A DNA stretch of 64,000 bases from Rhizobium leguminosarum bv. trifolii WSM2297 (GTDB taxonomy: Bacteria > Pseudomonadota > Alphaproteobacteria > Rhizobiales > Rhizobiaceae), in assembly GCF_000271845.1 (NCBI RefSeq), contig NZ_JH719395.1:4221186-4285185 (forward strand), written 5' to 3'. Of this stretch, positions 26,926 through 35,970 are shown piece after piece (position 1 is the stretch's first letter; each line of letters begins with the position of its first letter). Position numbers and translations under genes: made by a program. The notes beneath the pieces were generated by a model, which made no database searches, was not told where the DNA came from, and worked only from the letters and a program-made list of their open reading frames with translations.

Positions 26926-27147
26926 ATGCGCAAGAAGAAGGCCATTGTCGAGGCGGCGCTCGAGTCCGAGTATGAGCGCCAGCCGCTCGGGATCATGAAT
27001 ACCGAGCAAGCTCTGAAGCTTGAGGATTCCGACGGTCTTGTTTTCAGTCATCCGGATAAAGAGGCCGGCGTGACGGATGATTTTGTTGATCAGGAACAGC
27101 TGCGCCGATTGGTGCAGAAGCCAAGATCGCGGCCCGTGTCCCTTTGA
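26926..27147 (+). CDS. Small acidic hypothetical protein
   Basis: A 73-residue soluble protein starting MRKKKAIVEAALESEYERQP, with an excellent GGAGGAGATGAC ribosome-binding site. It is rich in Asp/Glu and Gln, with no membrane segment or recognised motif (NTEQALKLEDSDGLVFSHPD follows). It stands alone between the LuxR-type gene and the convergent SDR gene. No function can be proposed. Confidence 0.6.
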   Translation: MRKKKAIVEAALESEYERQPLGIMNTEQALKLEDSDGLVFSHPDKEAGVTDDFVDQEQLRRLVQKPRSRPVSL

Positions 27148-27194
27148 TCCTTTGCACCTTTGCGCGTCGACAAAGACGCGCGGCGCTTGCCGCC

Positions 27195-27920
27195 TCAGGC
27201 GATCATATAGCCGCCGTCCACCGGCATCGATATCCCGTTGACCATCGCCGCCTCATCCGAGAGCAGGAACAGAACAACCTCTGCAACGTCGGTCGGCTCG
27301 GCGAAGCGCCCAACGGGAATGCGCTGCATCATTCCGGCGGCCTTCTCCGGATCGCTCCATGCCTTGACCGCCATTGGCGTCAGCGTCACCGTCGGGTGCA
27401 CGCCGTTTGCGCGGATGCCGTGCGGCCCAAGCTCTTTTGCCATGACCCGCGTCAAACCATCCAATCCACCCTTCGACGCGCAATAGGCAGCGTGGTCGGG
27501 AATACCGACAAACGAGGCGACCGACGAGACATTGACGATGGCGCCCTTGCGGCCCTCCTTGATCAGGAAACGGGCATATTCCTGCGCCACGATCATCGGC
27601 GCACGCGTGTTGACCGCGACAAGGCGGTCGAATGCTTCGACAGTCGTATCCAGGAACGGCTGGAGTTCGGTCGTGCCGGCGCAGTTGATAAGGAAATCCG
27701 CGGGCAGGGCGGCAACTGCCGCCTTCCTCGTCGCATCGGCGTCTGCGAGATCGACCTGGATTCCGCGGCAGCCGGGTTCCTCTCGCAATGCGTCAACGTC
27801 GGCGGCACTGCGGGTGAGGGCAACGACATCAGCACCCCGTTCGACGAGCATCCTCGCAATCTCGCGTCCGATGCCTTTGCCGGCACCGGTTACGATGACC
27901 GTCTTTCCTTTGAAGTTCAT
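27195..27920 (-). CDS. Short-chain dehydrogenase, L-xylulose/dicarbonyl reductase-like
   Basis: A 241-residue SDR with TGAGKGIGRE (cofactor loop), NCAG, the catalytic Ser in IVNVSSVASF, YCASK (Tyr and Lys) and the C-terminal MVNGISMPVDGGYMIA. The segments LQPFLDTTVEAFDR, MAKELGPHGIRANGVHPTV and WSDPEKAAGMMQRIPVGRFA resemble L-xylulose reductases (DCXR type) more than fatty-acid reductases. Such enzymes interconvert ketoses and polyols with NADP(H). It is the last gene of the ABC-importer operon, 11 bases after the ATPase gene, so it probably acts on the imported polyol or its ketose product. Confidence 0.85.
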   Translation of the reverse strand: MNFKGKTVIVTGAGKGIGREIARMLVERGADVVALTRSAADVDALREEPGCRGIQVDLADADATRKAAVAALPADFLINCAGTTELQPFLDTTVEAFDRLVAVNTRAPMIVAQEYARFLIKEGRKGAIVNVSSVASFVGIPDHAAYCASKGGLDGLTRVMAKELGPHGIRANGVHPTVTLTPMAVKAWSDPEKAAGMMQRIPVGRFAEPTDVAEVVLFLLSDEAAMVNGISMPVDGGYMIA

Positions 27921-27931
27921 GGTCGTCTCCC

Positions 27932-28993
27932 TTACAGTCTCTGGCCCGTTTCCCGATCGAAGATATGCACACGGCGGGGATCGATGTGGAAGTACATCGT
28001 TCGTCCGGGATCGACCTCGATGCGCTCGCGGATCAGCGCGTCGATCGGCACGCCTCCGACGCGGCCGAAGATCAATGTCTCCGAACCGGTGGGCTCGAAC
28101 ACCGATACCTCCACAGGAACGCCGTCGTCGCCGATGGTGATGTGCTCCGGTCGGATGCCATAGGTAACGGCTCGTCCTTCCTCCGCATCCGTATGTCCGA
28201 GGGGCAGGGTGACGCCCTGGTCGGTGACGACGACCTTGCTGCCGTCGCGGGTGGTTATGCGGCCCTGAAGGAAGTTCATCGACGGGCTGCCGAGGAAGCC
28301 GGCGACGAAGAGGTTGACCGGGAAGTCGTAAAGGTCGAGCGGCTTGCCGATCTGCTCGACCCTGCCGTCGCGCATGACCACGATCTTGTTGGCCATCGTC
28401 ATGGCCTCGATCTGATCGTGCGTGACATAGACGGTGGTGGTCTTCAGCCGCTGATGAAGCTCCTTGATTTCGACGCGCATGGTGACGCGAAGTTTGGCGT
28501 CGAGGTTGGACAGCGGTTCATCGAACAGGAAGACCTGCGGATCGCGGACAATGGCGCGGCCCATCGCCACGCGTTGACGCTGCCCGCCCGACAGTTGCTT
28601 CGGATAGCGGTCGAGATAACGCGTCAGGTCGAGGATCTCGGCCGCCCTGCCGACCTTCTCGTCGATCTCCGCCTTGGGGCGCTTGGCCATCTTCAGCGGA
28701 AAGCCCATGTTCTCCGCCACCGTCTTGTGGGGATAGAGCGCGTAGCTCTGGAAGACCATGGCGATGTCGCGCTCCTTCGGCGGAGCGTTGGTGACGACCC
28801 GGCCGCCGATCCGGATGTCGCCGCCGCTGACGGTCTCGAGGCCGGCGATCATGCGCAGCAGCGTGGACTTGCCGCAGCCGGAGGGGCCGACCAGCACGAC
28901 GAATTCGCCATCCTCGATGTCGACGCTGACGCCGTGCATGACCTGAAGCGCGCCATACCTCTTGGTGACGTCGCTAACCTGTACGTTTGCCAA
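27932..28993 (-). CDS. ABC importer ATPase, MalK/UgpC type
   Basis: A 353-residue ATP-binding subunit with Walker [11 protein letters not shown]-loop, signature LSGGQRQR, Walker [13 protein letters not shown] and switch His in VYVTHDQ. A C-terminal regulatory OB-type (TOBE) domain of about 110 residues is typical of CUT1 sugar importers. The start codon is TTG (28993) with GGAGGAACGACA before it. It energises uptake through the two permeases encoded just upstream in the operon. Confidence 0.93.
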   Translation of the reverse strand: MANVQVSDVTKRYGALQVMHGVSVDIEDGEFVVLVGPSGCGKSTLLRMIAGLETVSGGDIRIGGRVVTNAPPKERDIAMVFQSYALYPHKTVAENMGFPLKMAKRPKAEIDEKVGRAAEILDLTRYLDRYPKQLSGGQRQRVAMGRAIVRDPQVFLFDEPLSNLDAKLRVTMRVEIKELHQRLKTTTVYVTHDQIEAMTMANKIVVMRDGRVEQIGKPLDLYDFPVNLFVAGFLGSPSMNFLQGRITTRDGSKVVVTDQGVTLPLGHTDAEEGRAVTYGIRPEHITIGDDGVPVEVSVFEPTGSETLIFGRVGGVPIDALIRERIEVDPGRTMYFHIDPRRVHIFDRETGQRL

Positions 28994-29047
28994 TGTCGTT
29001 CCTCCAAAAAGCCGCTAGGCTCGTATTCATGATGTCATTCATCTGGC

Positions 29048-29254
29048 TCATCCCTTCCAGACGATATAGGCGCCGAGGACGGCAGAGATTACTGCTGCGA
29101 ACCAGACCGAAAGCCCGGCCGGCTCGATGAATCGCATCCAGAACAGAGAGAGCGCGACCCAGATCACCACCGAGATGAAGAGCCGGTCGAACCAGTTCGT
29201 TTCGATCGGCAGAAATCCCGGCTTGCTTTCGTTATTTCCTGATTGAGACGTCAT
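29048..29254 (-). CDS. Small two-helix membrane protein within the ABC operon
   Basis: A 68-residue protein: a polar N-terminus (MTSQSGNNESKPGFLPIETN), then two hydrophobic helices (LFISVVIWVALSLFWMRFI and SVWFAAVISAVLGAYIVW). It starts four bases after the permease stop and is followed by the ATPase gene, so it is surely cotranscribed. Small two-helix proteins occur at this place in some proteobacterial polyol ABC operons. Their job is unknown; assembly or stabilisation of the permease is a guess. Confidence 0.75.
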   Translation of the reverse strand: MTSQSGNNESKPGFLPIETNWFDRLFISVVIWVALSLFWMRFIEPAGLSVWFAAVISAVLGAYIVWKG

Positions 29255-29258
29255 GGTT

Positions 29259-30095
29259 TCACCCTTTCACCGCACCGAAGGTCAGGCCGGCAACGATGTG
29301 ACGTTGCACCACCGAGAAGACGATGAGTGCGGGAACCAAGGTCAGCATCGAGATCGCCGCCATGATGCCCCAGGCCGTCCCCGTGGTCGTCACATATTCC
29401 GACAAGCCGGTGGTCAGCGTCCGCGCGTTGAAGTTGGTGAGTGTCGCCGCCAGCAGATATTCGTTCCACGCAAACACCCAGGTGAGGATCAGCGTCACCG
29501 CAAGTCCGGGCCGCGCCAAGGGAAAGACGATGTCATAGAGGACAGTCCATGGGCTGGCGCCATCCATATAGGCCGCCTCGTCCAGCTCCTTCGGAATGCC
29601 TTCCACCGTCGGGCGCAACGTCCAGATGGCGAAGGGAAGATTGAAGGAGCAGTAGACCAGGATCATGCCCAGCCGGGAATCGGCGAGCGAAAAGTCGCCG
29701 ATCCTGTAAACCTGCGTCAGCAGCAGGAAAATCGGCAGCAGGAAGACCGCCGGCGGCGCCATGCGGTTGGTGATCGTCCAGAAGAAGATGCTTTCCTTGC
29801 CGGCGAGGTCGAAGCGCGTCAGCGCATAGCAGGCAAAAAAGCCGAGTGTCGTGACCAGCAGCGCGTTGCCCGACGATATGATCATCGAGTTGAGCATGTA
29901 TCCGCGCAAGGTCGGATTGGTGAGTACGTCCTGGTAGTTCTTCCAGAAGAAGCTCCGGAGAAGGACATCGGGCGTCGAGAACAGGTCGAAGGGCTGTTTT
30001 ACCGATATGACGAAGAGCCAGTAGATCGGGAAAAGCGTCGCCAGGCTGATCAAGGTCCACAGCACGATCGGAAGCCAAGGGGTGTGGGTCTTCAT
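29259..30095 (-). CDS. Sugar/polyol ABC importer permease, MalG type
   Basis: A 278-residue inner-membrane protein with six hydrophobic segments and the EAA loop in the form EAAYMDGASPWTVLYDIVFP, which docks the ATPase. It begins MKTHTPWLPIVLWTLISLAT and ends HIVAGLTFGAVKG, the usual C-terminus of this family. It follows the first permease gene by four bases. Substrate specificity is set by the binding protein. Confidence 0.92.
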   Translation of the reverse strand: MKTHTPWLPIVLWTLISLATLFPIYWLFVISVKQPFDLFSTPDVLLRSFFWKNYQDVLTNPTLRGYMLNSMIISSGNALLVTTLGFFACYALTRFDLAGKESIFFWTITNRMAPPAVFLLPIFLLLTQVYRIGDFSLADSRLGMILVYCSFNLPFAIWTLRPTVEGIPKELDEAAYMDGASPWTVLYDIVFPLARPGLAVTLILTWVFAWNEYLLAATLTNFNARTLTTGLSEYVTTTGTAWGIMAAISMLTLVPALIVFSVVQRHIVAGLTFGAVKG

Positions 30096-30099
30096 CGCT

Positions 30100-30975
30100 T
30101 CAGCCTCTCTTCACGCGGGGGGAAATCAAGCCGACATAGAGCAGCCAGCAGACGACGATTGTCAGGTAGAGGACGATGACGGAGATGGCCGAACCGTAGC
30201 CATAATTCGTCTTGGGGAAAACTTCCTTGAAGATATGGACGCCGATGTAGCGCGTCGATGACCCCGGGCCGCCGCCGGTCAGCATCAGCACTTCGTCGAC
30301 GGTGCGCAGCGCGTCCATCAACCGGATGAACACCGTGGCGAGCAAAGCCGGGCGGATCAAGGGAAGCGTTATGTGCCAGAAGATCTGGCTCTTGCCGGCG
30401 CCGTCAATCTGCGCCTGTTCGAACGGGTCTGACGGCAGCGAGACGAGGGCAGCGATCAACGACAGGGTGACGAGCGGCGTCCAGTGCCAGATGTCCATGA
30501 TTACCGTGACCGTGAAGGCTGCGGCAGCACTCTGGCCGATATTCAGGTCGTAGCCGAACCAGCTCCTCAGAAGATACGGGATGATGCCGATCGACGGTGT
30601 GGTCATCAGCTTCCAGACGGAGCCGACGATGATCGGCGCCATGATCAGCGGCAGGGTGTGGATGGTGCGAAACACTGCTTTTCCAGGAAAGTCCTTCAGC
30701 AGCGCCTGGGCAAGAATATAGCCAAGCACCAGCTCCGACACGACCGCGAAGAAGACGAATGCCAGGGTTATGCCGAGCGATGCCAGGAATTGGGCGTCGA
30801 AGACGAGCCGCCGATAATTGTCGGCCCAGTTGAAGACCATGCCCGGATTGGCCGCGAACGGGTTCCATGCGTGGAACGAGACCCAGAGCACGTAGATGAA
30901 CGGAAAGATCCCGAACAGCCCGAGGATCACTATGGTCGGTGACAGCAATAGCCACCCGAGCTTCTGCGAATGCAT
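30100..30975 (-). CDS. Sugar/polyol ABC importer permease, MalF type
   Basis: A 291-residue inner-membrane protein with six predicted helices. The coupling loop EQAQIDGAGKSQIFWHITLP is the EAA motif. The N-terminus (WLLLSPTIVILGLFGIFPFI) and the LTGGGPGSSTRYIGVHIFKE stretch are typical of CUT1 permeases of the first type. It pairs with the MalG-type permease encoded immediately downstream, and lies about 95 bases after the binding-protein gene. Confidence 0.93.
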   Translation of the reverse strand: MHSQKLGWLLLSPTIVILGLFGIFPFIYVLWVSFHAWNPFAANPGMVFNWADNYRRLVFDAQFLASLGITLAFVFFAVVSELVLGYILAQALLKDFPGKAVFRTIHTLPLIMAPIIVGSVWKLMTTPSIGIIPYLLRSWFGYDLNIGQSAAAAFTVTVIMDIWHWTPLVTLSLIAALVSLPSDPFEQAQIDGAGKSQIFWHITLPLIRPALLATVFIRLMDALRTVDEVLMLTGGGPGSSTRYIGVHIFKEVFPKTNYGYGSAISVIVLYLTIVVCWLLYVGLISPRVKRG

Positions 30976-31070
30976 CGCCTACCCCCATTGAACGTTATGT
31001 GGACGTCCGCTCCAGTCAGGAGCGAAAGATGCCGGGTCGTCGGAACGACCCGGCAGTTGGGGAGGAGATC

Positions 31071-32504
31071 TTATTTGCGATAACCGAGCGAGGTGAGTTC
31101 TTCTTCGGCCTTGGCCGCCATCTGGTCGAGGCCTTCATCGGGGGCGATCTTGCCGGTCAGGATGTCGTAGAAGATCGGCGCGGTCGCTTCACGCACCTGA
31201 GCATGGAAGGGGTAGGGAGGAGCGCCGGCGAAGAGTTTGCCCTCATCCTTCAGCATCGTGTAGAAGCCGCCGAGCTTGGTATCCATCTCCTTCACCTTCG
31301 GATCGTCGAACGTCGCCTTGTTGGTGATGCGCGGTGCGGCGATGGCCCAATCCGGCTGCACCTCGTTCTGGCCGATGAATTCGAGGAACAGCAGCGATGC
31401 TTCCTTGTTCTTCGAGGTGACCGGCACGCCGAAGGCGCCGCCGTCGTAGTAGCCGATGTAGCCCTTTCCGGCTTTCGCATCGTCCAGCACGCCCGGCTCG
31501 AGCGGCGGCAGAGCGAACCCGACTTTTCCCACAACCTTCGACTGCGCCGGATCGCTTGCGATCCACGCGGCATTCTCACCATAGATCAGCCCCTGGGCGA
31601 CACGGCCGGCGGCAAAGGTCGTTGCGGTTTCCGTCCAGGTCGACTGCGTCGATTCCGGCGGTGCGATGTCGCGCAGGTGCAGCCAATACTTCAACGCGGC
31701 CTTCGCCTTGTCGCCGTTCATCGTGCCGCCGTGTTCAACCGTCGCCGCATAATTATTCTTGGCGTCGATGCCCCAATTGTAGACGCCGAAGGTCGGCACG
31801 ATGGACTCGAAGAATTCATACCAGGACGCCGGATGGCCCGTATGGGCCTGAGCCGTCGTGCCCCAGAGCTCCATGCCGTTGTCCTTGCCGTATTTCGTGA
31901 AGAATTCGGCGATCTGGGTATATTCCTCGTGGGTGGTCGCCGGCTTCAGGTCCTTGCCGGTTTCCTTCTTGAAGGCCTCCTTGATCTTCGGATCGTCGAA
32001 GAGGTCCTTGCGATAGAGATAGGTCTTCAGGAAGGCTTCCATCGGCGTGCCGAACAGATCGCCGTTGGCGTCCTTGAAGTAGTCGGCGAAGCTGGTGAAG
32101 TTCGAATCGTCGTAAGTCGGCGCTTTCAGATCCGGCTGGTCTTTCAGCGTCTTGGTGATGTCGACGAGGAAATCCCTCGCCAGATAGGAATAGATGATGT
32201 CCTGCTCGATGTAGACCATGTCATAGATGCCGGTCTTGGCTTCCATGTCCTTGATGGCCTTGTCATACATCTGATCCCAGGACGTCGTCTCGATCTCGAC
32301 CTTGATGCCGGTCTTCTTTTCGAATTCGGGCGCGAGTACGTTCTTGATGTAGTTCGATGGCGGCGTGCTTTCGGTGACGCCGTGCAGTGTCACGCCCTTG
32401 AATTTAGCCCCGGCGTCAGACCAGAAGTCAGCCCAGGCCGGCGAGGCGGCAGTAGCGAGGCCGAGCGTCAGCGCAAGCGCGCTAGCCTTCAAAGCATAGT
32501 TCAT
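31071..32504 (-). CDS. Periplasmic sugar/polyol-binding protein (family 1)
   Basis: A 477-residue protein with a Sec signal peptide ([20 protein letters not shown], cleavage after SPAWA). The mature part has family 1 binding-protein features: [35 protein letters not shown], and the aromatic-rich hinge region with [23 protein letters not shown] 32504 has GGGAGG seven bases upstream. It is the first gene of the importer operon and is read divergently from the ketose-epimerase gene. Given its neighbours the ligand is likely a hexitol or ketose such as galactitol, altritol or tagatose; this is inference. Confidence 0.92.
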   Translation of the reverse strand: MNYALKASALALTLGLATAASPAWADFWSDAGAKFKGVTLHGVTESTPPSNYIKNVLAPEFEKKTGIKVEIETTSWDQMYDKAIKDMEAKTGIYDMVYIEQDIIYSYLARDFLVDITKTLKDQPDLKAPTYDDSNFTSFADYFKDANGDLFGTPMEAFLKTYLYRKDLFDDPKIKEAFKKETGKDLKPATTHEEYTQIAEFFTKYGKDNGMELWGTTAQAHTGHPASWYEFFESIVPTFGVYNWGIDAKNNYAATVEHGGTMNGDKAKAALKYWLHLRDIAPPESTQSTWTETATTFAAGRVAQGLIYGENAAWIASDPAQSKVVGKVGFALPPLEPGVLDDAKAGKGYIGYYDGGAFGVPVTSKNKEASLLFLEFIGQNEVQPDWAIAAPRITNKATFDDPKVKEMDTKLGGFYTMLKDEGKLFAGAPPYPFHAQVREATAPIFYDILTGKIAPDEGLDQMAAKAEEELTSLGYRK

Positions 32505-32577
32505 TGTCAATCCTCCCAGAGTGCAGCGAGATTATTCGCCGGTGCTTTGTGTAGGCCAAAAAAACCGACGGCGCAAC

Positions 32578-32600
32578 ATTTGTTGTCTAAACATGCAAAT
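32578..32600. promoter_or_regulatory. Candidate ROK-regulator operator 1
   Basis: ATTTGTTGTCTAAACATGCA followed by AAT: an imperfect palindrome with ATTTG/CAAAT ends. It shares ATTTGTTGT with site 2 (32731-32754). Lies 74 bases upstream of the binding-protein start. Confidence 0.4.
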
Positions 32601-32730
32601 TATGGATCTATCCCATTGATATTTGCGGAACTAATTTCCATTTGAAGGACCTGATCCCATGTCGATTGGTATAAAATGTTGCATTGCAAAGATTTTTTTG
32701 CGCAGCAGCAAAGAGAGTGTGTCATAAATT

Positions 32731-32754
32731 ATTTGTTGTTTTACCAAACTAAAT
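32731..32754. promoter_or_regulatory. Candidate ROK-regulator operator 2
   Basis: ATTTGTTGTTTTACCAAACT followed by AAAT, the partner of site 1. Imperfect palindrome with ATTT/AAAT ends and a direct ATTTGTTGT repeat. Lies 47 bases upstream of the ketose-epimerase start codon. Confidence 0.4.
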
Positions 32755-32801
32755 GGCATAGCACTGGGCGCATTAAGCGGCATATCGCGGAGGAAAAGCC
32801 T

Positions 32802-33686
32802 ATGCGTCGATTGGGTATCCATTCATTTGTATGGACAGGCGGCCAAACCCAGGAAGGGCTGGAGATGGCCCTTAACAAGACGGCCGAGCACGGCTATCGC
32901 ACCATCGAATTTGCTTATCTGCGCCCCGAGAAATTCAATCTCGATCGGCTGGCAAAGCTAGCGCAGTCTCTCGATGTGGAAATCGGCGTCACCATGGGTC
33001 TGCCGCTCGACAAGGACGTATCGAGCGAGGACGCTTCTGCGGTCTCCGCCGGCAGGCAGACGCTGGCCGACGCCGTGCGTGCGGTGCGCGATATCGGCGG
33101 CAACAAGCTCGGCGGGATTCTCTATTCCGCCCACACCAAATACAATCGCCAGCCGACCACGAAGGGTTGGGACAACAGCGTCGCGGCGATCGCCGCGACC
33201 GGCGAAGTCGCCAGGCAGGCGAACGTCGATCTGGTGCTGGAGGTGGTCAACCGGTTCGAGACCAACCTGCTGAATACAACGGCGCAGGGGCTCAAATTCA
33301 TCTCCGAGACGGGATCGGAGCATATTCGTCTCCATCTCGACACCTTCCACATGAACATCGAAGAAGCCAATCCGGCCGCCGCGATCCGTCTGGCCGGCGA
33401 CAAGATCGGCTACTTCCATATCGGCGAAAGCAATCGCGGCTATCTCGGCGACGGCGTCATCAATTTCGATCTGATCTTCGACGCTCTGCTCGACATCGGC
33501 TACACCAGGGACGTCGTGTTCGAGAGCTTCTCGACGACGGTCGTGGATGAGGGCCTGTCGCTCGCCTGTGCGATCTGGCGCGATACCTGGGAGGATAATG
33601 ATCTGCTTGCGGCGCACGCCAAGCGCTACATCGAGCTGAAATATGACGAGGCCAAGCGTCGCCGCGCCACAACCGCGCGGCCCTGA
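32802..33686 (+). CDS. Ketose 3-epimerase-like TIM-barrel protein (D-tagatose/D-psicose 3-epimerase family)
   Basis: A 294-residue AP-endonuclease-2-type TIM barrel. The segments LVLEVVNRFETNLLNTTAQG and RLHLDTFHMNIEEANP carry the metal-binding Glu, Asp and His of D-tagatose/D-psicose 3-epimerases. A C-terminal FESFS supplies the second catalytic Glu. These enzymes epimerise free ketohexoses at C3 (for example tagatose with sorbose). ATG 32802 follows GCGGAGGAAAAGCC. It opens the plus-strand operon with the ROK regulator, PfkB kinase and PF08013 gene, so it would feed unusual ketoses into that route. Confidence 0.83.
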   Translation: MRRLGIHSFVWTGGQTQEGLEMALNKTAEHGYRTIEFAYLRPEKFNLDRLAKLAQSLDVEIGVTMGLPLDKDVSSEDASAVSAGRQTLADAVRAVRDIGGNKLGGILYSAHTKYNRQPTTKGWDNSVAAIAATGEVARQANVDLVLEVVNRFETNLLNTTAQGLKFISETGSEHIRLHLDTFHMNIEEANPAAAIRLAGDKIGYFHIGESNRGYLGDGVINFDLIFDALLDIGYTRDVVFESFSTTVVDEGLSLACAIWRDTWEDNDLLAAHAKRYIELKYDEAKRRRATTARP

Positions 33687-33747
33687 TTATCCTTCTGACA
33701 GCCTGTTCCAGTCGTGTAAGGGTGGGCGGCTTGAAGGGAATGGAAAT

Positions 33748-34962
33748 ATGAACGACACCGTCTCCATCGGAAGTTCGCCGCGCAGGATCCGGCAGAACAA
33801 TATCGTCGCCGCCTTGCAGACGATCTACACCCACCGAAGCCTCAGCCGGGCCGATCTGGCCCGCAAGCTCGGCATGAATCGCTCCTCCTCGGGAGAGATC
33901 GTCGCCGCACTGACGGAGGGCGGGTTCGTTCAGGAGTCGGACGAGAGCGGCAAGCAGCGCCTCGAGCATTCCCGGGCCGGTCGTCCCGGCATTATGCTCG
34001 AACTGGTGCCCGATGCTGCATTCTTCGTCGGAATCGAAATTGGCGTCGAACATATATCGGCCGCAGTGATCGATCTCTCCGCCGAAGTTCGGGCATGTCG
34101 GAAAATGGCCTTCGACACACCGTCTTCGACGGTGGAGGAGGCCGTCGCGCAGGGCGTCGAGCTGATTGTCGGCGCGATGACGAAAGCGATGATCGGAAGA
34201 TGTAAAGGCTTGGGCATATCGACGCCGGCCCACATCCGGCCGGATGGATTTGTCACCCTGGCGCCGATCATTGGCTGGCGAGACGTGCCGTTGAAGGAGA
34301 TTGGCCGATCGGCCTTTCCGGCCGCCGTCCCGATCGCGGTCGAAAACGATGCCAACGCCTTTGCGATCGGCGACAGCTACCGTCACGGCGCCGCAGGCGT
34401 GACCCTGTTTCTGCTGATGGAAACGGGCGTCGGCGGCGGCATCATGATCGATGGCAAACTGTTCCGTGGCGGCCACGGTCTGGCGGGAGAAATCGGCCAC
34501 ACATTGGTGCCGGGAAGCGGTGGCCAGAAGTTCGAGCAACTGATCGGCCGCGAGGTGCTGATCAGCCAGTACCGAGAGGCTGTCGGACGCGAGGATGCGG
34601 ATCTGCAGGAATTCCTCGGCGACGTTCGTGATCGTGTCCCGGCTGCGGTCAATATCGCCGAAACCTGGTCGCGCCATCTCGCCTATGCCTTGCTGCAGGC
34701 CTGTCGCCTGCTCGACCCGGACAGGATCGTGCTGGGCGGCTCCGTCGCATCCCTCTACCCGATGGTGGCTGCCCGCGTCGCGGTCCACATGTCGGAAGGC
34801 CAGAGCATCGCTTTCCCCATGCCGGAGATCGTCGTCGACGGTGATGCGGAGTTCGGCTCCGCCTTCGGGGCGGCATGCATGCTCCACCAGCGCTTTCTGT
34901 CGCTGGAAAACGAGGAGTTCGGCAGCGAGGACGGTGCGCCGGTCCAATCGGCGCTGAGTTAA
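33748..34962 (+). CDS. ROK-family transcriptional regulator lacking the zinc-cysteine motif
   Basis: A 404-residue protein: N-terminal winged HTH (RRIRQNNIVAALQTIYTHRS then LSRADLARKLGMNRSSSGEI) followed by a ROK sugar-kinase-like domain (GIEIGVEHISAAVIDL, ENDANAFAIGDSY, METGVGGGIMIDGKLFRGGH). In most ROK proteins GEIGH is followed by a CxCGxxGCxE zinc cluster. Here the sequence is GEIGHTLVPGSGGQKFEQLI, without any of those cysteines. It lies 61 bases behind the epimerase gene and probably represses this locus until the pathway sugar binds. Confidence 0.88.
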   Translation: MNDTVSIGSSPRRIRQNNIVAALQTIYTHRSLSRADLARKLGMNRSSSGEIVAALTEGGFVQESDESGKQRLEHSRAGRPGIMLELVPDAAFFVGIEIGVEHISAAVIDLSAEVRACRKMAFDTPSSTVEEAVAQGVELIVGAMTKAMIGRCKGLGISTPAHIRPDGFVTLAPIIGWRDVPLKEIGRSAFPAAVPIAVENDANAFAIGDSYRHGAAGVTLFLLMETGVGGGIMIDGKLFRGGHGLAGEIGHTLVPGSGGQKFEQLIGREVLISQYREAVGREDADLQEFLGDVRDRVPAAVNIAETWSRHLAYALLQACRLLDPDRIVLGGSVASLYPMVAARVAVHMSEGQSIAFPMPEIVVDGDAEFGSAFGAACMLHQRFLSLENEEFGSEDGAPVQSALS

Positions 34963-34992
34963 AGACAACAGGGATCGAAAGCGGGATTGCAC

Positions 34993-35970
34993 ATGGCTTC
35001 AACACTGGCTCCTGACGCGCTTGGTCCAACGGTTTGCGTCGGCGAGATCCTCGTCGAGATCGTCGCAACGACGGTTGGAGACGGGTTCCTCGAAGCCCAG
35101 CCGCTCGTCGGTCCGTTTGCGAGCGGCGCGCCGGCGATCTTCATCTCGCAGTGCGGCCGCCTGGGCGGACAGGCCGCCATGGTGGGCGCCGTCGGCGATG
35201 ACGATTTCGGCCGGGTCAATACCGATCGCCTCAAACGCGACGGCGTCGATATCTCGGCGATCTCGGTCGATCCGGCCTATCCGACGGGAAGCGCTTTCGT
35301 TCGCTACCGCAAGGATGGCTCCAGAGATTTCGTCTACAACATCGCCACCTCGGCAGCGGCGCGTTTCGGCTGGTCTCAACTGGTCGGCGATCTCATCGAT
35401 CGGACCGGGCATCTTCACGTGATGGGCTCCGCTCTGTCGGTTCCGAGTGCCCGCGCGGTGATCGACAGAGCAGTCGACATCGTCAAGGCGCGCGGCGGAA
35501 CGCTCTCGGTCGACCCGAACATCCGCAAGGAATTGAAGCTGGACGAGGAGACCGAGCGCCGGTTTGCCAAGCTCGTCGCCGCCGCCGATCTGCTTCTGCC
35601 GTCCGGAGAGGAACTCGAGCGTGCCGCAGGTGTCGAAGGCGAGGCTGAAGCGATCCGCCGTTTGTTCGAGATCGGCGTCAAGGAGATCGTGTTGAAGCGT
35701 GGCGCCGGCGGCGCGAGCTATTTCAGCAGCCAGGGAGACCAAATCGACGCTCCGGCATTCGTCGTTCAGGAGGTCGACCCGACGGGCGCCGGCGACTGCT
35801 TCGGCGGCGCCTATCTCACCTGCCGGCGGCTCGGCATGTCGCCGCAGCAGGCTCTGACCTATGCCTCGGCCGCCGGCGCCCGCAATGTGACGGTGCTGGG
35901 GCCGATGGAAGGCGCCGGCAGCCGCCGGGAACTCGATGCGTTTATCGCGTCAACGGAAAGGCGCCCATAA
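34993..35970 (+). CDS. PfkB-family sugar kinase, D-tagatose kinase-like
   Basis: A 325-residue ribokinase-fold kinase. Early PfkB motif: [20 protein letters not shown]; the C-terminal [17 protein letters not shown] has the catalytic Asp and anion hole (GAGD). PF00294 kinases encoded next to PF08013 proteins in Agrobacterium have been shown to phosphorylate D-tagatose to D-tagatose 6-phosphate, and the same pair occurs here (the stop overlaps the next ATG by one base). ATG 34993 is preferred to a TTG two codons earlier. Substrate is inference from this context. Confidence 0.85.
   Translation: MASTLAPDALGPTVCVGEILVEIVATTVGDGFLEAQPLVGPFASGAPAIFISQCGRLGGQAAMVGAVGDDDFGRVNTDRLKRDGVDISAISVDPAYPTGSAFVRYRKDGSRDFVYNIATSAAARFGWSQLVGDLIDRTGHLHVMGSALSVPSARAVIDRAVDIVKARGGTLSVDPNIRKELKLDEETERRFAKLVAAADLLLPSGEELERAAGVEGEAEAIRRLFEIGVKEIVLKRGAGGASYFSSQGDQIDAPAFVVQEVDPTGAGDCFGGAYLTCRRLGMSPQQALTYASAAGARNVTVLGPMEGAGSRRELDAFIASTERRP

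Noticed and set aside
30939..32645. A long plus-strand frame opposite the binding-protein gene
   Set aside because: Antisense of a clear periplasmic binding protein; Arg/Gly/Leu-rich noise.
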